From: Takakia lepidozioides
Taxonomy: Eukaryota; Streptophyta; Takakiopsida; Takakiales; Takakiaceae
DNA length: 64,000 bases
Reading direction: 5' to 3'
NCBI GenBank assembly: GCA_030704615.1
Contig: CM060733.1
Span: 24,802,001 to 24,866,000, forward strand
Position 1 is the stretch's first letter. Each line of letters starts with the position of its first letter. Below, piece after piece: positions 13,434 through 25,661 of the stretch. The translations under genes and the position numbers were made by a program. The notes under the pieces are model-generated. The model was given only the letters and a program-made list of their open reading frames with translations, was not told the DNA's origin and did not search any database.

Positions 13434-14433
13434 CTGCTGAAGAATCATGTTAGAGTGGAAGCTCTCGTAAAAGAGAACTGAAGCAATGCTGCAATGTAAG
13501 GACGTAAGGACAGGGTGTGAGGGTATTGTAGTGTTGGATATGTGGGCGATCAGTTTGTCCCTTAAATGTTGTGGCAGTGGCCGCACGGTACATAATAACC
13601 TTAAAGAGTGATTTCCTGTAAAGAGCCATAGACAAAGTACTGTCAATGACACACAGAAATTTCAACTCTCTTATTAGTGCATTCCAAACTTAGTTTCTTC
13701 TTTTCGTGAAGCTATTGAGCTATTGAATGGTTCGAGGAATTCACCTTTTGATCCTCTGGACAAAAATGCTTGGTGATATGAAGTGATGTCCCGGCCAGAT
13801 ACAATAGCTCTGGTTTACAACAAAAGCTGAATCAGAAAATGCCACAGGTGTTTTGCTGCAAGAATCAATCAGTGATTCATTTCTCGAAGGCACCAGTGGA
13901 CACCACAGTGAAGATTAGAAACCAGAAATATACACTTGGATGGAATGCATGTGAAGTTGAAGAATCATTTCTGTAATTTGACTGATATGCTTGTAGTACT
14001 CCCATGGATCAGAGCAAGGCCTCCTCTCTCAAGACAGCTTTCGCGTTTCTTATAGTTTTGCATTGGCATATTCGGGATATGTGGATGATTTCAGAATATC
14101 CTCATGTGCATTGAAGATACTCCTACGAAGATACTCCTACTAAGATACCCATACTCTTGCCTAAATTTGTAGATCCGCAGATTAGGAGAGAAGAGTGTCG
14201 AATGAGTCCAGTGCGTTTTCCCATTTGAATCGTCTTCAGATCCATTCCCATGTTTCATTCAAGGAATCTGGAGGAAGGGTTACCGAGTCTTGCTTGGGTC
14301 TGTGAAAATTCCCTCGCCTCACAGGATAGGCATGCTTGCGGTAGCAATGGCAGGCAGGAAGAAAGAAAGAGAAAATGGGAAGGTGGGCGATCAGCTGCGG
14401 CGGTAATACAGCGACTGTAGGAGGACTGCAGTG
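13434..14433. other. Intergenic stretch, no gene seen
   Basis: Presumed 3' UTR and spacer after the mannosidase stop. I see no convincing coding exon or repeat, apart from a duplicated gaagatactcctac motif near 14116-14145. Confidence 0.5.
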
Positions 14434-17400
14434 ATGGATGATGACCGTGCCCCGCACCCAAGGCTGCAGGCAGGAGGGGTACAGGCGCGCACGCGACATT
14501 CGCTACCAGGGCGCTTGGCCAGAGCTGCACGGGCAGCCCTACAATCACATCTATCGCCTTTGAAAGCAACGCGCATTCCCTTGGGTACTGAAAGAGCTAC
14601 AGGATTGTTCAGATCCGGTGCTTTGGAATCTCATATTAGCAGAGCTTTGGGTAACACGTTGGGACCAGATGGAGGCAATTCAAAGGGCACCTGGAATTTC
14701 TTCTCAGCCGGGAAAAAGCTCCCTGATGCGCATCCAAGAATTTCGAGAGAAGATTGGGGAAGGGAAATGCAGCTTTCTGGAAAGCACTCTGTAAGCTTCA
14801 TTCTAACTACGGTGCAAGACAGTAAGCTCCTGTGTGGTCCATAGATGTGCAATTTTCACCGGATTATGTGATTGCGTCTAGATTGCAAAAGATGGTTCAA
14901 GTCAAGGCTGGTATTTCAGCAGAAATTCCCTGTGCTTTTGTGATGTTACTAGGAGTGCTTGTCCTTATGGAGGCCTAAACTAGCTTGTCTTATGGGGGCA
15001 CCATACATTTGCCTTATGACGTTGTAATGCAGGCGCTACCGACTGATGAATGCTTTGGAACTCAAATCTACTCTCAGATTTTTGCCAATGCATGTGATTA
15101 CACGCCCTTTGTTTGGGCCAAAAATGAAGTGCAGGAATAGAGTAGGACAGAGTAAGGAATTATATAGATGGGGTCTTTGGGGGAAGGGGCGATCAGGGTT
15201 TAGGGTTTAGAGAAAGAAGGGTTGAGGAGTTTGCAGAGAGGTGATGGTGACGGTTTAGGGACAGACATGGTTGGGAACTAGCTTCAACACCATACTGTTG
15301 AAGACGACTTGCCCATTGAATAGAAGCATTCCTCAAGTGTTGCCACATTTAAAGCGGGTGCAGAGTCAGTTTGGGAGTACTCCTGAACTCCATGGTCTAA
15401 TTAATTGAGCAGATTGTAATATGCAGCTGGGAGCAAAGACTACCGTTGAGACAATATTACAAGGGACAAAGGTTTCGTTGTTGGAATTTCAGCTGAGGCT
15501 GGTGCACAGTCTGGTTCACCTTCAACATTCTGACCAGGCTGTTCCAAAGGAGGACGGCTGCATTGCCTTGACTGGCAGAACAGATCTTCATGCTCATCAT
15601 CGTTTGACGTTAGAGAGCACCATGGGGTGTGTAAATTGACTTGACTCTGGTTCTGTATGTGCAACATGCTCAATTTGTAGCATCCAGCCAACTTTGTGCT
15701 TGTTCTGTAGTCTTCTTGAACTTTACTCCAACAATCTTGAACCCAGCAGAACACAATTTACAGTACTCTATATTGTGAAAGGAAGTTCTTAGACTGAGTT
15801 TAGGAAGCTGATGTGACCTTGGTAACTGCATTATTTCTCACTGAATCTGCATATCTCATTGAGTTTAAGCAGGAAATTCTCAGTATCCTATCCTGTTGCA
15901 TGGATGTAAGGCTCTTTGCCATCTGTCTGGTCACACCTCTACAAGGTGATGCAGTCATGGCCAGGCTTTGAAGGCTCTAAGCCTGTGTGGATGGTGTTCA
16001 GGTCTGAGGAAGACAAGCATTCTATATCCACAGTTTTCTCATCAGACTTCTTGTCAAGATTTTCGTGGGGTCTTGCATCCTCTCACAAGTAAGGTCTTGC
16101 CACTCTAATTCATTGTTTGCAACTAAACCTGTGGAGGAGATTTAATATATATGTCTAATTTTGGCTTGCATATAGAACCAGGTTTACGAGGCAAGCTACT
16201 TGATGTTGGTGTAATGAGGGTTTTTGCTTTCAGATGTCAGTAGTTTGAGTGTCACCAAAACAAAAGGCTCGAGTTATTGAGGAAGAGAGCGGGAGATACA
16301 CTTTGGGAATGAGTTTCCCTGCTATGTGAGTTCTTTGAACCACACACGGTGCAAGGTATATCATGTCCAATGGTCGCTGCAAGCTCACACTTTTGCATCA
16401 CTGCTTTACAGCCACCAGGATGTCCCTTTCCAAGATAACATTTTTGTTGGGTTCGTTCTAAAGGTAATTAGGGAGTTTAAGATTTCGACTACTATATCTC
16501 CTTGATGCAGAAATCTTATCCCGTATGAGGTCTCTTTCTGCGGCATGGCACTTGTAGGGTGGACCATAAGTTGACACTGTATTCAAGGTATACAAGTGAC
16601 AAAAATGCTGGTCAGCGACTCATTCTGCAGGTATCTTTTGTTATTATGTGAGTGGGGCAAATCCATCTCTCTCGCATTATGTGTACTTTAGAAGCACCCA
16701 TTTTGCTATATTTGTAGTGGTTAGCTTTGGCAGTGATATATCAGTCAGGACAAAGACCCATGTTGTGCTGGATGCATTTATCAGTTGGGAGGAAGCTGCT
16801 ATTCAACCTTCCTGTCTCTTAATTCACATATATCAACCTTTTATGATGCTGTGTAAAAGAGCCTTTCAATCTTCAGTTGTGTGCAAAGCTTTTCCAGTAA
16901 GCTTTTCCAATCATCAGGCCTCTTATTGTAGTTTTATTTTAGAAATAAGGGGATGTTTCTTGTGCCAAGGCAGTGGATTGAGGGACATTTCTCTATGATC
17001 AGGCAGTTCATAGACTGGATGAGAGAAATTCGGTCTCCCCAATTTGTGCAGCAACAACGGGCAGCCGCCCTCAAGCTGGTGTTAGCTGGACTCATTTTTT
17101 TGCTCTTAATGGTACACCCCTTTTTCCCTTGTCAAAAAGCTGCATCCCTCTCTCTCTCTCTCTCTCTCTCTCGTCGGATAAACTGGTTGGAGATGTCAAT
17201 GGTTATAAATGGGCAGGTAAGATGTGTACTCTCAAGGCAGCCTCTGCCAAACGCGGTCAAAAAGGGGTTGGATTCTTTGTCTGTGATTTCTTGTTTGACA
17301 ATTGTGAAATTATCAACAAGGGTTTGAGGTACGAGCATAGTATCTGGCTAAAACTGAATCTGAAGGGCGGCATGAGTACGAAGGACCTCTTTGTGGGTTG

Positions 17401-20400
17401 TGTTTACATACCCACAGAGGGGACCCTTAGTGCTGACGCAGACAAAGCCTTCGAAGATGTAAAGCTGGACTGTGCTTCGTTCCTTGCCAAAGGTCAGGTG
17501 GTGCTATTGGGTGACTTCAATGCCCGGGTGGGCAAAGGGCTCCATCAGGACGATATCATTGGGCCTTTTGGTGAGGACGAGCTGAATTCTAATGGCAGAC
17601 AGTTAATTAACTGTCTAGAAGAGCTTCAGCTTTTGACCTTGAATAACAGGACAAGAGGTGACCAAGTGCAGTGGACTCGTGAGAAATCATAAACTGGGGA
17701 ACGTTCCATTGTGGACTATATCATAATGGACAAAAATTTGTTCCCCCAGTGTGCCAATGTGTTGATCGACAGAACTGATGTTGGTACCTCTGACCACTTC
17801 CTGGTTTGGACTGAGATCAAAAGGTGTTTTCCCAACACCAAGAGATCTGTGAAACGTTCGATTCGGAAGTGGCGCATAGAAAAATTCCATAATGAGGAGG
17901 TCAAGGCTGAGTACGTCCAGGCCTTGCAAGAGGCTCTCCCTCATTTTGTCCAATCGCTCCAAGAACTTCAGTCTCGCTCTGATAACGCAAGAAATGAAGT
18001 CGAAAGAGCAGTGGATTCTTGGGAGAGTTTCGTTTCCTCCGTGGCTGACAAGATCATTGGGAGGAAACTAATTGTCTGTGGTGGACCAATGAGATTAAAC
18101 TCAAGATAGCTGAGAGACGAGCCCTCTATAAAGAGTGCTGCAATTTGAAAACCAACAGAGAATTGTGGGCGAGGTACTACCAGCTCCGTTGGTGGTAATG
18201 ACAAGAAATTCTGGTTGGCCCTTCAACGTTTGTACAAACCGAAAAACGGTCAGCAAGTACAAGTGCTGAAGACTACTAAAGGTGCAGTGGTGACTTCATC
18301 GGTTGACATTGTCAAAACCTTTGAAACTCACTACAGTATCCTTGGCAGAACTTCTAGGTCTAACAGTGAGGGGTCTTCTGCTGAATGGAGGGACACAGTT
18401 GGAAAAACTGTTCCTATGATTCAAAACAGCCCTGATGAACTGGAGTATATTTCAATGGCTTATAACGCTCCCATTAGTTCTTCTGAGATTGTGAAAGCAA
18501 TTGAACATTTAAATGGATATAAAGCTGGTGGACCTGATGGTATTGTCAACGAGCTTATCAAGCACGGTGGCGATCCCATGATAGAGGCCCTAGTTCTCCT
18601 CTTTAACCTTATCTGGAAGACTGAAATGATCCCCTTTCGCTGGCGACAGGGGCTCATTGTCAATCTATACAAGAAGGGTGACAGAGAAGAACCGGGGAAC
18701 TACCGTGGCATCACGCTCCTCAATGCTGTTGGCAAGACATTCTGCAGAGTTATAAGTACTCGTCTTGAGGTTGATCTGGAGTCTAGAGGTTGTTTCCACG
18801 AAGGCCAAGCTGGCTTTCGGCAAAACAGGCTGTGTGGATCATATCTTCACTCTAAGCCAGACTATCCAGGGAAGGAAAAAAGAAGGGAAACCCACTTATG
18901 TTTTTTTCCTGGATGTCAAAAAGGCTTATGACACAGTGTGGAGAGATGGCCTATGGTTCCGCCTCTGGTCTTGTGGGATCAAGGGAAAGATGTGGAGAGT
19001 TGTCCACAACTTGTATGCTCACACCAAAAGCTGTGTCACTTTTAACGGACAGAAGTCCAACTTCTTTGACATAGACCAAGGTGTAGCTCAAGGATGTACT
19101 CTCTCCCCTCTGCTCTTCAATGTTTTCATCAATCAACTGCTGGAGGATGTGGAAAGTGAGGGATTTGGGTTAAGGGTGGGTGATACCACCATACCAGCCC
19201 TTATGTTTGCGGATGACTTCGCAGGCATAGGGGAGACTCCAACCAATCTCCAGGAGTTGATTGATTGCGCGGAGAGATACTTTGATCTTTGGGGGCTAGA
19301 GGCTTATGTCAGCAAATGTGCAGTGGTAGCATTCAACGACAGAGGAGAGGGAGGAAGTGATCTTAAGTGGCAGTGGGGTAGCCAAGAGATCCCGGTCCTC
19401 CCTTCCTACACTTACCTGGGCGTTGAGTTTTCCTCCAATTGTAACTGGGATGCACACATCCGGAAAGTTGTTCAAACTGGCAAGGGCGAAGCTCTGGGGC
19501 TCACTAAATTTTTCCACTGCAGAGGGGTCAACTCTGAGGTTAAGAAAACCATGCTTTGTCGCGTTATTAGACCTGCCTTGGAGTACGGATCTGCTATATG
19601 GGTTGATAACTCCAACCAGGCTAAGTCTCTAGAATCCATTCAAGTGGGGGTGCTTAAGGAGTGTATGTCAGCATGCTCCAAAACAGCCAATGTGGCTGTT
19701 CGGGGTGAGTTTGGCATTCCGTCCTTAAGCTCCCGACGAGATGGTCAGATGGTGGGGTCAGCTGCAACATATGCCCAACACCAGATATCCTAGGTTAATT
19801 GACTCTATATCTTGGAAACAGGACCGCCCTGTCAAACAGGCTAAGTCCTGGCAGAAGAGAGTAGAAGAGATTCTCAAGGACCTGGACCTGGATCCGCAAG
19901 TCTTGACCCTGCTGGATAAATCTGACTTAGAGGCTGTAGTGTCCAAAGCCATGTCTGTTGCCATGAGATTGTCTGATGAAAATGAAGTTAGGCAGAAAAC
20001 TTCCCTGAACTTGTTTCCAGTCAGTGACATGGGGGAGGACATCTTGGATGACCTCAAGGGTCTACCCACTCTCGGCACTAGACTGAAATTTAAACTCAGG
20101 GCAGGAAGCCTACCTTTGAACAGCAAACAGAAGCAGAGAGGAAAGGGAGAGTGCAATTGCCCGTTGTGTGGGCAATCTGAAGACAGTATTCATGTTTACC
20201 AACTTTGAAAGTCTCGAGGCTGAGCCAAAAGCCCAGGCCCTCCTGAGGCCTAGTTTTTGGGCAAATCACACACAGCAGATTGATGCTTGTGTGAAGGGAT
20301 TTCTAGAGGATATCTGGAAAACCCGGATTAATTCTATATATGAAGGTAAGTCTTACTACCAACGTCAGCCCCTGACAGAGGTAGGTTCTGTCCCTTTTGT

Positions 20401-23400
20401 TCCCGCTCAAACTGGGCGCGGGGTCAATGGCCACAAGGCTACGGCAAACAACGTCTTATGAGTACAATCTCTCTCTCTCCCTCTCGCTGTGTTTACATGC
20501 CCACAGAGGGGACCCTTAGTGCTGACGCAGATAAAGCCTTCGAAGACGTAAAGCTGGACTGTGCTAAGTTCCTTGCCAAGGGTCAGGTGGTCTTATTGGG
20601 TGACTTCAATGACCGGGTGGGTAAAGGTCTTCACCAGGATGATATCATCGGACCTTTTGGTGAGGACGAGCTGAACTCTAATGGAAGACAGTTAATTAAC
20701 TGCCTGAAAGAGCTTCAGCTTTCGACCCTGAACAATAGGTCAAAAGGTGACCTGATGCAGTGGACCCGTGAGAAAGCCCAAACTGGGGAACGATCCATTG
20801 TGGATTATATCATAGTGGACAAGAATCTGTTTCCCCAGTGTGCCAATGTTGACAGAACTGATATTGGTACCTCTGACCACTTTCTGGTTTGGACTGAGAT
20901 CAAAAGGTGTTTCCCCAACACCAAGAGATCTGTGAAACGTTCGATCCAGAAGTGGCGCATTGAAAAATTCCGAAATGAAGAGGTCAAGGCTGAGTATGTC
21001 CAGGCCTTGCGAGAGGCTCTGCCCAACTTTGTCCATTCGCTCCAAGACCTTCAATCTCGCGCGGGCAATGCAAGAAATGAAGTCGAAAGAGCGGTGACTC
21101 TTGGGAGAGTTTCGTCTCTTCTGTGGCTGAAAAGATCATTGGGAGGAAACTAATTGTCTGCGGTAGAGCTGTTAATTGGTGGACCAATGAGATCAAAGTC
21201 AAGATTGCCGAGAGACGAGCCCACTATAAAGAATGCTGCAGAATGAAAGCCAATAATGACCTTTGGGTTAGGTACTACCAGATCCGCAAAGATATCAATC
21301 AGCTTGTAAGGTCTCAGAAGAAACTGTATTGGGAAGTTATACGGGGAAATAAACTCAAACCACCACGGTGGTAATGACAAGAAATTCTGGTTGGCCCTTC
21401 AACGTCTGTACAAGCCGAAAAATTGTCAGCAAGTACAAGCGCTGAGGACCCCTAAGGGTGCAGTGGTGACTTCAACGGCTGACATTGTCAACACCTTTGA
21501 AACCCACTACAGTACACTTGGCAGAAATTCTAGTTCTAGCAGCGAGGGGTTTTCTGAAGAATGGAATGACACAGTAGAAAGAACTGTGTCTATGATTCAA
21601 GACAGCCCTGATGGAGTATATTTCAAAGGGCTATAACGCTCCCATTAGTTCCTCTGAGATTGCGGAAGCAATTGAGCATCTAAACGGATACAAAGCTGGT
21701 GGCCCTGATGGCATTGTCAATGAGCTTATCAAGCATGGTGGTGACCCTATGATAGAGGCCCTTGTTCTTCTCTTTAACCTTATATGGAGGACTGAAATTA
21801 CCCCCTTTCACTGGCGGCAGGGGGTCATTGTCAATTTATGTAAGAAAGGTGACAGAGAAGAGCCGGGTAACTATCGGGGCATCATGCTTCTTAATGCAGT
21901 TGGCAAGATATTCTGCAGAATTATAAGTACTCGCCTCGAGGTTGATCTGGAGTCCAGAGGTTGTTTCCATGAAGGCCAAGCTGGCTTTCGGCGAAACAGG
22001 GGCTGCGTGGATCATAGCTTCACACTCAGCCAGATTATCCAGGGAAGGAAAAAAGAAGGGAAACCTACTTTTGTCTTTTTCCTGGATGTCAAAAAGGCCT
22101 ATGACACTGTGTGGAGAGAGGGTCTATGGCTCCGACTCTGATCTTCCGGGATCAAGGGAAAGATGTGGAGAGTGGTCCATAACTTGTATGCTCATACTAA
22201 AAGCTGTGTCACTGTAAATGGACAGAAGTTTAATTTCTTTGACATAGACCAAGGTGTAGCTCAAGGATGTACCCTCTCCCCTCTGCTCTTCAATGTTTTC
22301 ATCAATCAACTGCTGGAGGATGTGGAAAGTGAGGGATTTGGGTTAAGGGTGGGTGATGCCACCATACCAGCCCTTATGTTTGCGGATGACTTCACAGGCA
22401 TAGGGGAGACTCCTTCCAACCTCCAGGGGCTGATAGATTGCGCAAAGAGATACTTTGATCTTTGGGGGCTAGAGGCCAATGTCAGTAAATGCGCAGTACG
22501 ACCGGGGGGAAGGAGGAGGCGATCTCAAGTGGCAGTGGGGAAGCCAAGAGATCCCTGTTCTCCCCTCCTACACCTATCTTGGCATTGAGTTTTCCTCCAA
22601 CTGTAATTGGGAAGCACATATTCAAAGAGTGGTTCAATCTGGCAAACGCAAAGCGCTGGGTCTCACTAAATTTTTCCACTGCAGAGGGATCAACTCTGAA
22701 GTAAAAAAAAGCATGCTTTGCCGCGTTATCAGGCCGGCCTTGGAGTATGCATCTGCTGTATGGGTTGATAACTCCAACCAGGCTAAGTCTCTTGAATCCA
22801 TCCAAGTCGGGGTGCTCAAGGAGTACATGTCAGCATGCTTCAAAACAGCTAATGTGGCTGTTCGGGGTGGGTTTGGCATTCCTCCCTTAAGCTCCTGACG
22901 CGATGAATTCAAAATCAGATGGTGGGGTCAGCTGCAACGTATGGCTAATACCAGATATCCTAAGTTAATCGACTCTATATCTTGGAAGCAGGACCGCCCT
23001 GTCAAACAGGCTAAATCCTGGCGGAAAAGGGTAGAAGAGATTTTCAAGGATCTGAATCTTAGTCCACTAGCCATGACCCTGCTGGATAAATCTGGCTTAG
23101 AAGCTGAAGTTTCTGAAGCCATGTCTATTGTCAGGAAATTGTCTGAAGAAAATGAAGTTAGGCAGAAAACTTCCCTGAACCTGTTTCCAGTCTGTGACAT
23201 GGGTGAGGCCATCATGGATGACCTCAAGGGTCTACCCACCCTCGGCACTAGACTGAAATTCAAACTCAGGGCGGGTAGCCTACCTTTGAACAACAAACAG
23301 TCACAGAGAGGAAAGGGGGATTATAAGTGCCCGTTGTGTGGGCAACCTGAAGACAATATTCACTTCCTGATTCATTGTCCTGGGTACTCTCACCAACGGG

Positions 23401-25049
23401 ACACCCTCTTCAATTCCATCAAGGAAATTGTGCCTGTACCACTGTTTAACAACTTTGAAAATCTTGAGGCTGAGCCAAAAGCCCAGGCCCTTTTGGGGTC
23501 TAGCTATTGGGCAAATCACACACATCAGATTGATGCTTGTGTGAAGGGATTTCTGGAGAATATCTGGAAATCTCGGATCAACTGTTTATTCCAAGGTTAA
23601 TCATACTACCGGCGTCAGCCCCTGACAAAGGTAGTTTCTGTCCCTTTATGTTCCGTTCAAACTGGGCGCGGGGTCAATGGCCACAAGGCTACGGCAAACA
23701 ATGCCTTATGAGTACAATCTCCTCTCACTGTGATTTGCATTGCCCTGCACGCAGCCCAGAGTGATGGGCGGAAGCCTCCTGTGCCCCACACATCCCCAAG
23801 CATATCATTTCTGTGGTAAACGCAGAGCTATAAAACTAAAATCAATAACTTCGCAACCAGGCTGTTGAGTATGCATGCGGACAGGTGCCTCTGTGAGTAC
23901 CTTAATGGCAGTTGCGGGAAAATACGTTAATACCTGCAGCTGAGCTGCAGGATAAGCTAAGGCCTGGTGGGTGTAGAGTAGATTCTCTCTCTCTGTGTCC
24001 CCACTTCTTTGTTGTATCAACGGTAAGTCCCACTACTGTAGTGAGCCCCTCACAAAGGTGGTGTCTGTTCCCTCTTGTTTCCCCTAAACTGGGCATGAGG
24101 TCTATGGCCAGAAGGCAACGGCAAAACCATGAGTACATTCTGTCCCACTTCAGGTTTTGGGCTTCAAATTTTGTAGAATCTTTGCTGCAAGCTTTCAGCC
24201 CTTCTGGCCCAAGAAAACTAATCCCTCTATCTAGAGCCTCTGAATTACATGCTTAAATCATGGAAGGAAATGTTGTGAATAACGACTGTTAATCACTTCC
24301 TTCTCAAATACGTGTCCAATTGGCTCAATGTGTTGATTTGTTGATCTTGAAAATCTGTCAAACATCATTTCTAGCAGGAACTCCTGAGAAGTTTGTCTTC
24401 ATTACCTCATTCTTACAGATGATTTGGTATTGCCAGGTGTTGGTGAGGAGTCGCTTCAGTTAAAAGCCTTGTGTGCTGGTAATGGTGCCTACGTTCTGAG
24501 CCTCAAAGCACAAGTTGGAAAAGTAGAGTTGTAGTGAGCCTTCATAGGTGCAATGGTTGTCAATGGTTATACAGCTTGAACAAACAGATGTGGCCCATTT
24601 GTAAGTCTCAGGATTGCAACTGTACATTTATTACAGTCCCACATTTGACCTCTCTTCGCTTTTTCCTGGTCCAGAAACTAGATAGTTTGCAATGGGTATT
24701 TGTGCCGGGGTGCTTGTCTTCTTCCAGTGGCAAAGGTGTGGGGTGGCGCAGGAGGCAGTGGTCGTAATGCTCCCCACTCTGGGAATTCAGTTGGAGGTCG
24801 TGTACCACAACAACGCTGTGTTGTGTGTATCAAAGGACAGGGTGTAGATCAATCAATCACATTAGATAGTGACTCAACTACTGCTGTGATTGTAGTTGGT
24901 TGTTTACTGTGTAAGCAAATTGCAAGCAAGGGGAGTGTGAAGAACACTCTCTGATGGAAATGTTGTCTGACCGAGTGCTTCTCTCTGCAAATCAGTTTTA
25001 CCACAGAATCTTTGAGGTTGACCTGAGACTTGATAAAGAGGACTTCTAA
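14434..25049 (+). CDS. Possible multi-exon membrane-protein gene, not recognised, interrupted by an intronic LINE tandem
   Basis: I do not recognise this family, and the exon chain is incomplete. Plausible exons are 14434-14790 (starting MDDDRAPH), 15033-15128, 15413-15471, 15955-16088, a short one ending about 16630, one starting about 16976 and ending about 17112, a mini-exon 24419-24436 and one from about 24725 to 24832. The exon ending near 17112 finishes in a hydrophobic run (KLVLAGLIFLLLM). The mini-exon continues it in phase (MIWYCQ), and the next exon follows in phase with VAQEAVVVMLPTLGIQLEV. That last block faintly resembles the PIG-H domain of GPI-GlcNAc transferase, a weak impression only. 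If the chain is right, both LINE copies sit in one intron of about 7.3 kb. The end is placed at a stop near 25049 and is uncertain. It may be two genes or a decayed one. Confidence 0.3.
17146..17172. repeat. (CT)n microsatellite at the 5' boundary of LINE copy 1
   Basis: An uninterrupted CT run lies directly against the truncated 5' end of the LINE, which begins at about 17173 with tcgtcggataaactggttgg. Confidence 0.9.
17173..20467 (+). mobile_element. Non-LTR retrotransposon (LINE), 5'-truncated degenerate copy 1
   Basis: Endonuclease remnants (VLLGDFNARVG near 17500, TSDHFLVWTEIKR near 17800) are followed by reverse transcriptase. Visible blocks are GYKAGGPDGIVNELIKHGG near 18520, LYKKGDREEPGNYRGI near 18670, FFLDVKKAYDTVW near 18910, QGVAQGCTLSPLLFNVF near 19090 and the catalytic FADD near 19207. 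A Cys-rich CPLCGQ end follows at about 20160. The copy is dead: an in-frame TAA at about 17690, loss of a segment present in copy 2 near 18175-18195, a two-base deletion near 18832 and an internal deletion in the zinc-finger region near 20190. The 3' end reads AACGTCTTATGAGTACAAT and then runs into (CT)n. The N-terminus of the endonuclease is missing. Confidence 0.9.
20468..20485. repeat. (CT)n tract joining LINE copy 1 to LINE copy 2
   Basis: Copy 1 ends in gagtacaat followed by CT repeats. These lead with no other sequence into the 5'-truncated start of copy 2 (tgtgtttacatgccc, equivalent to about 17399 in copy 1). Confidence 0.85.
20486..23727 (+). mobile_element. Non-LTR retrotransposon (LINE), 5'-truncated degenerate copy 2
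   Basis: Very close relative of copy 1. It keeps pieces lost there, including a full CPLCGQPEDNIHFLIHC zinc-binding C-terminus near 23330-23380. Endonuclease blocks lie at about 20590-20900, and reverse transcriptase at about 21690-22400 with FADD near 22382. Frames break near 21100, 21380, 21610, 22140, 22490 and 22900, so it is not functional. The 3' end (gccttatgagtacaatct) again meets a CT-rich tail, cut short here. In copies 1 and 2 the reading order is endonuclease, reverse transcriptase, C-terminal zinc motif. I cannot name the clade from reading alone. Confidence 0.9.
23983..24140 (+). mobile_element. Diverged LINE 3'-end fragment bounded by (CT)n
   Basis: Starts right after a CT run (23983-23994) and shows the family's 3' terminal pattern in diverged form: a ggtaagtcccactact block, a gtgagcccctcacaaaggt block, aactgggcatgagg, then aaccatgagtacattct. 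It is short and non-coding. Confidence 0.65.
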
Positions 25050-25661
25050 GTCCGTGATTCCAAGATACTATTAGGAAAAACTTGTCAAACAGATTTCCCC
25101 CACACCACAGTACAGCACAGCACCAACTTAGATGGAGGATTTGTGAGAGGAGAGGTGTTGTGTGACTTGGTTCCAAAACAGTATCTTGCCAAGACCTAGG
25201 GATGGCTAAGACCCAAATCGGAGTTGCACCCACTGGTGCTTCCAGTGGCTTGCATGTGGGTCATCTATGGCAAGAATGGAGAGTTAGACCATTTGACATA
25301 TCAGAAACATTCAACACAACAACACAGTAGCTCCTGAAGAGCTAGAGACACACAAGGAACACATCAAATGGCACCAGTGGCCAAATCTTCTTGAAGCCTT
25401 TCAGAGCTCCTCTTTCAGCCCCTGCACAAGTATTCCTCTCTTCTTTCTGGTGTAGAGCGGCCATGAACTCTTCAACTTCAGCTCACTAGCGGAGCTCCCT
25501 TTCTTCCTACACCCCTGGACTCACCGTGGACAAGAAATTATAAACGGACCCAATTAGTTAGAAATCAGTTCTAGCGGTTAGCTACCCTTCTTCCTCCTCT
25601 CTTATCTGGGTTGGGGACACACTGTCATCTCCAGTTCCATCGTTCCTTCCCCTCGAGAGAG

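Noticed and set aside
14434-14790. Identification of the upstream open frame as a known enzyme
   Set aside because: Arg/Ala/Gly-rich text matches no family I recognise; kept only as a possible first exon.
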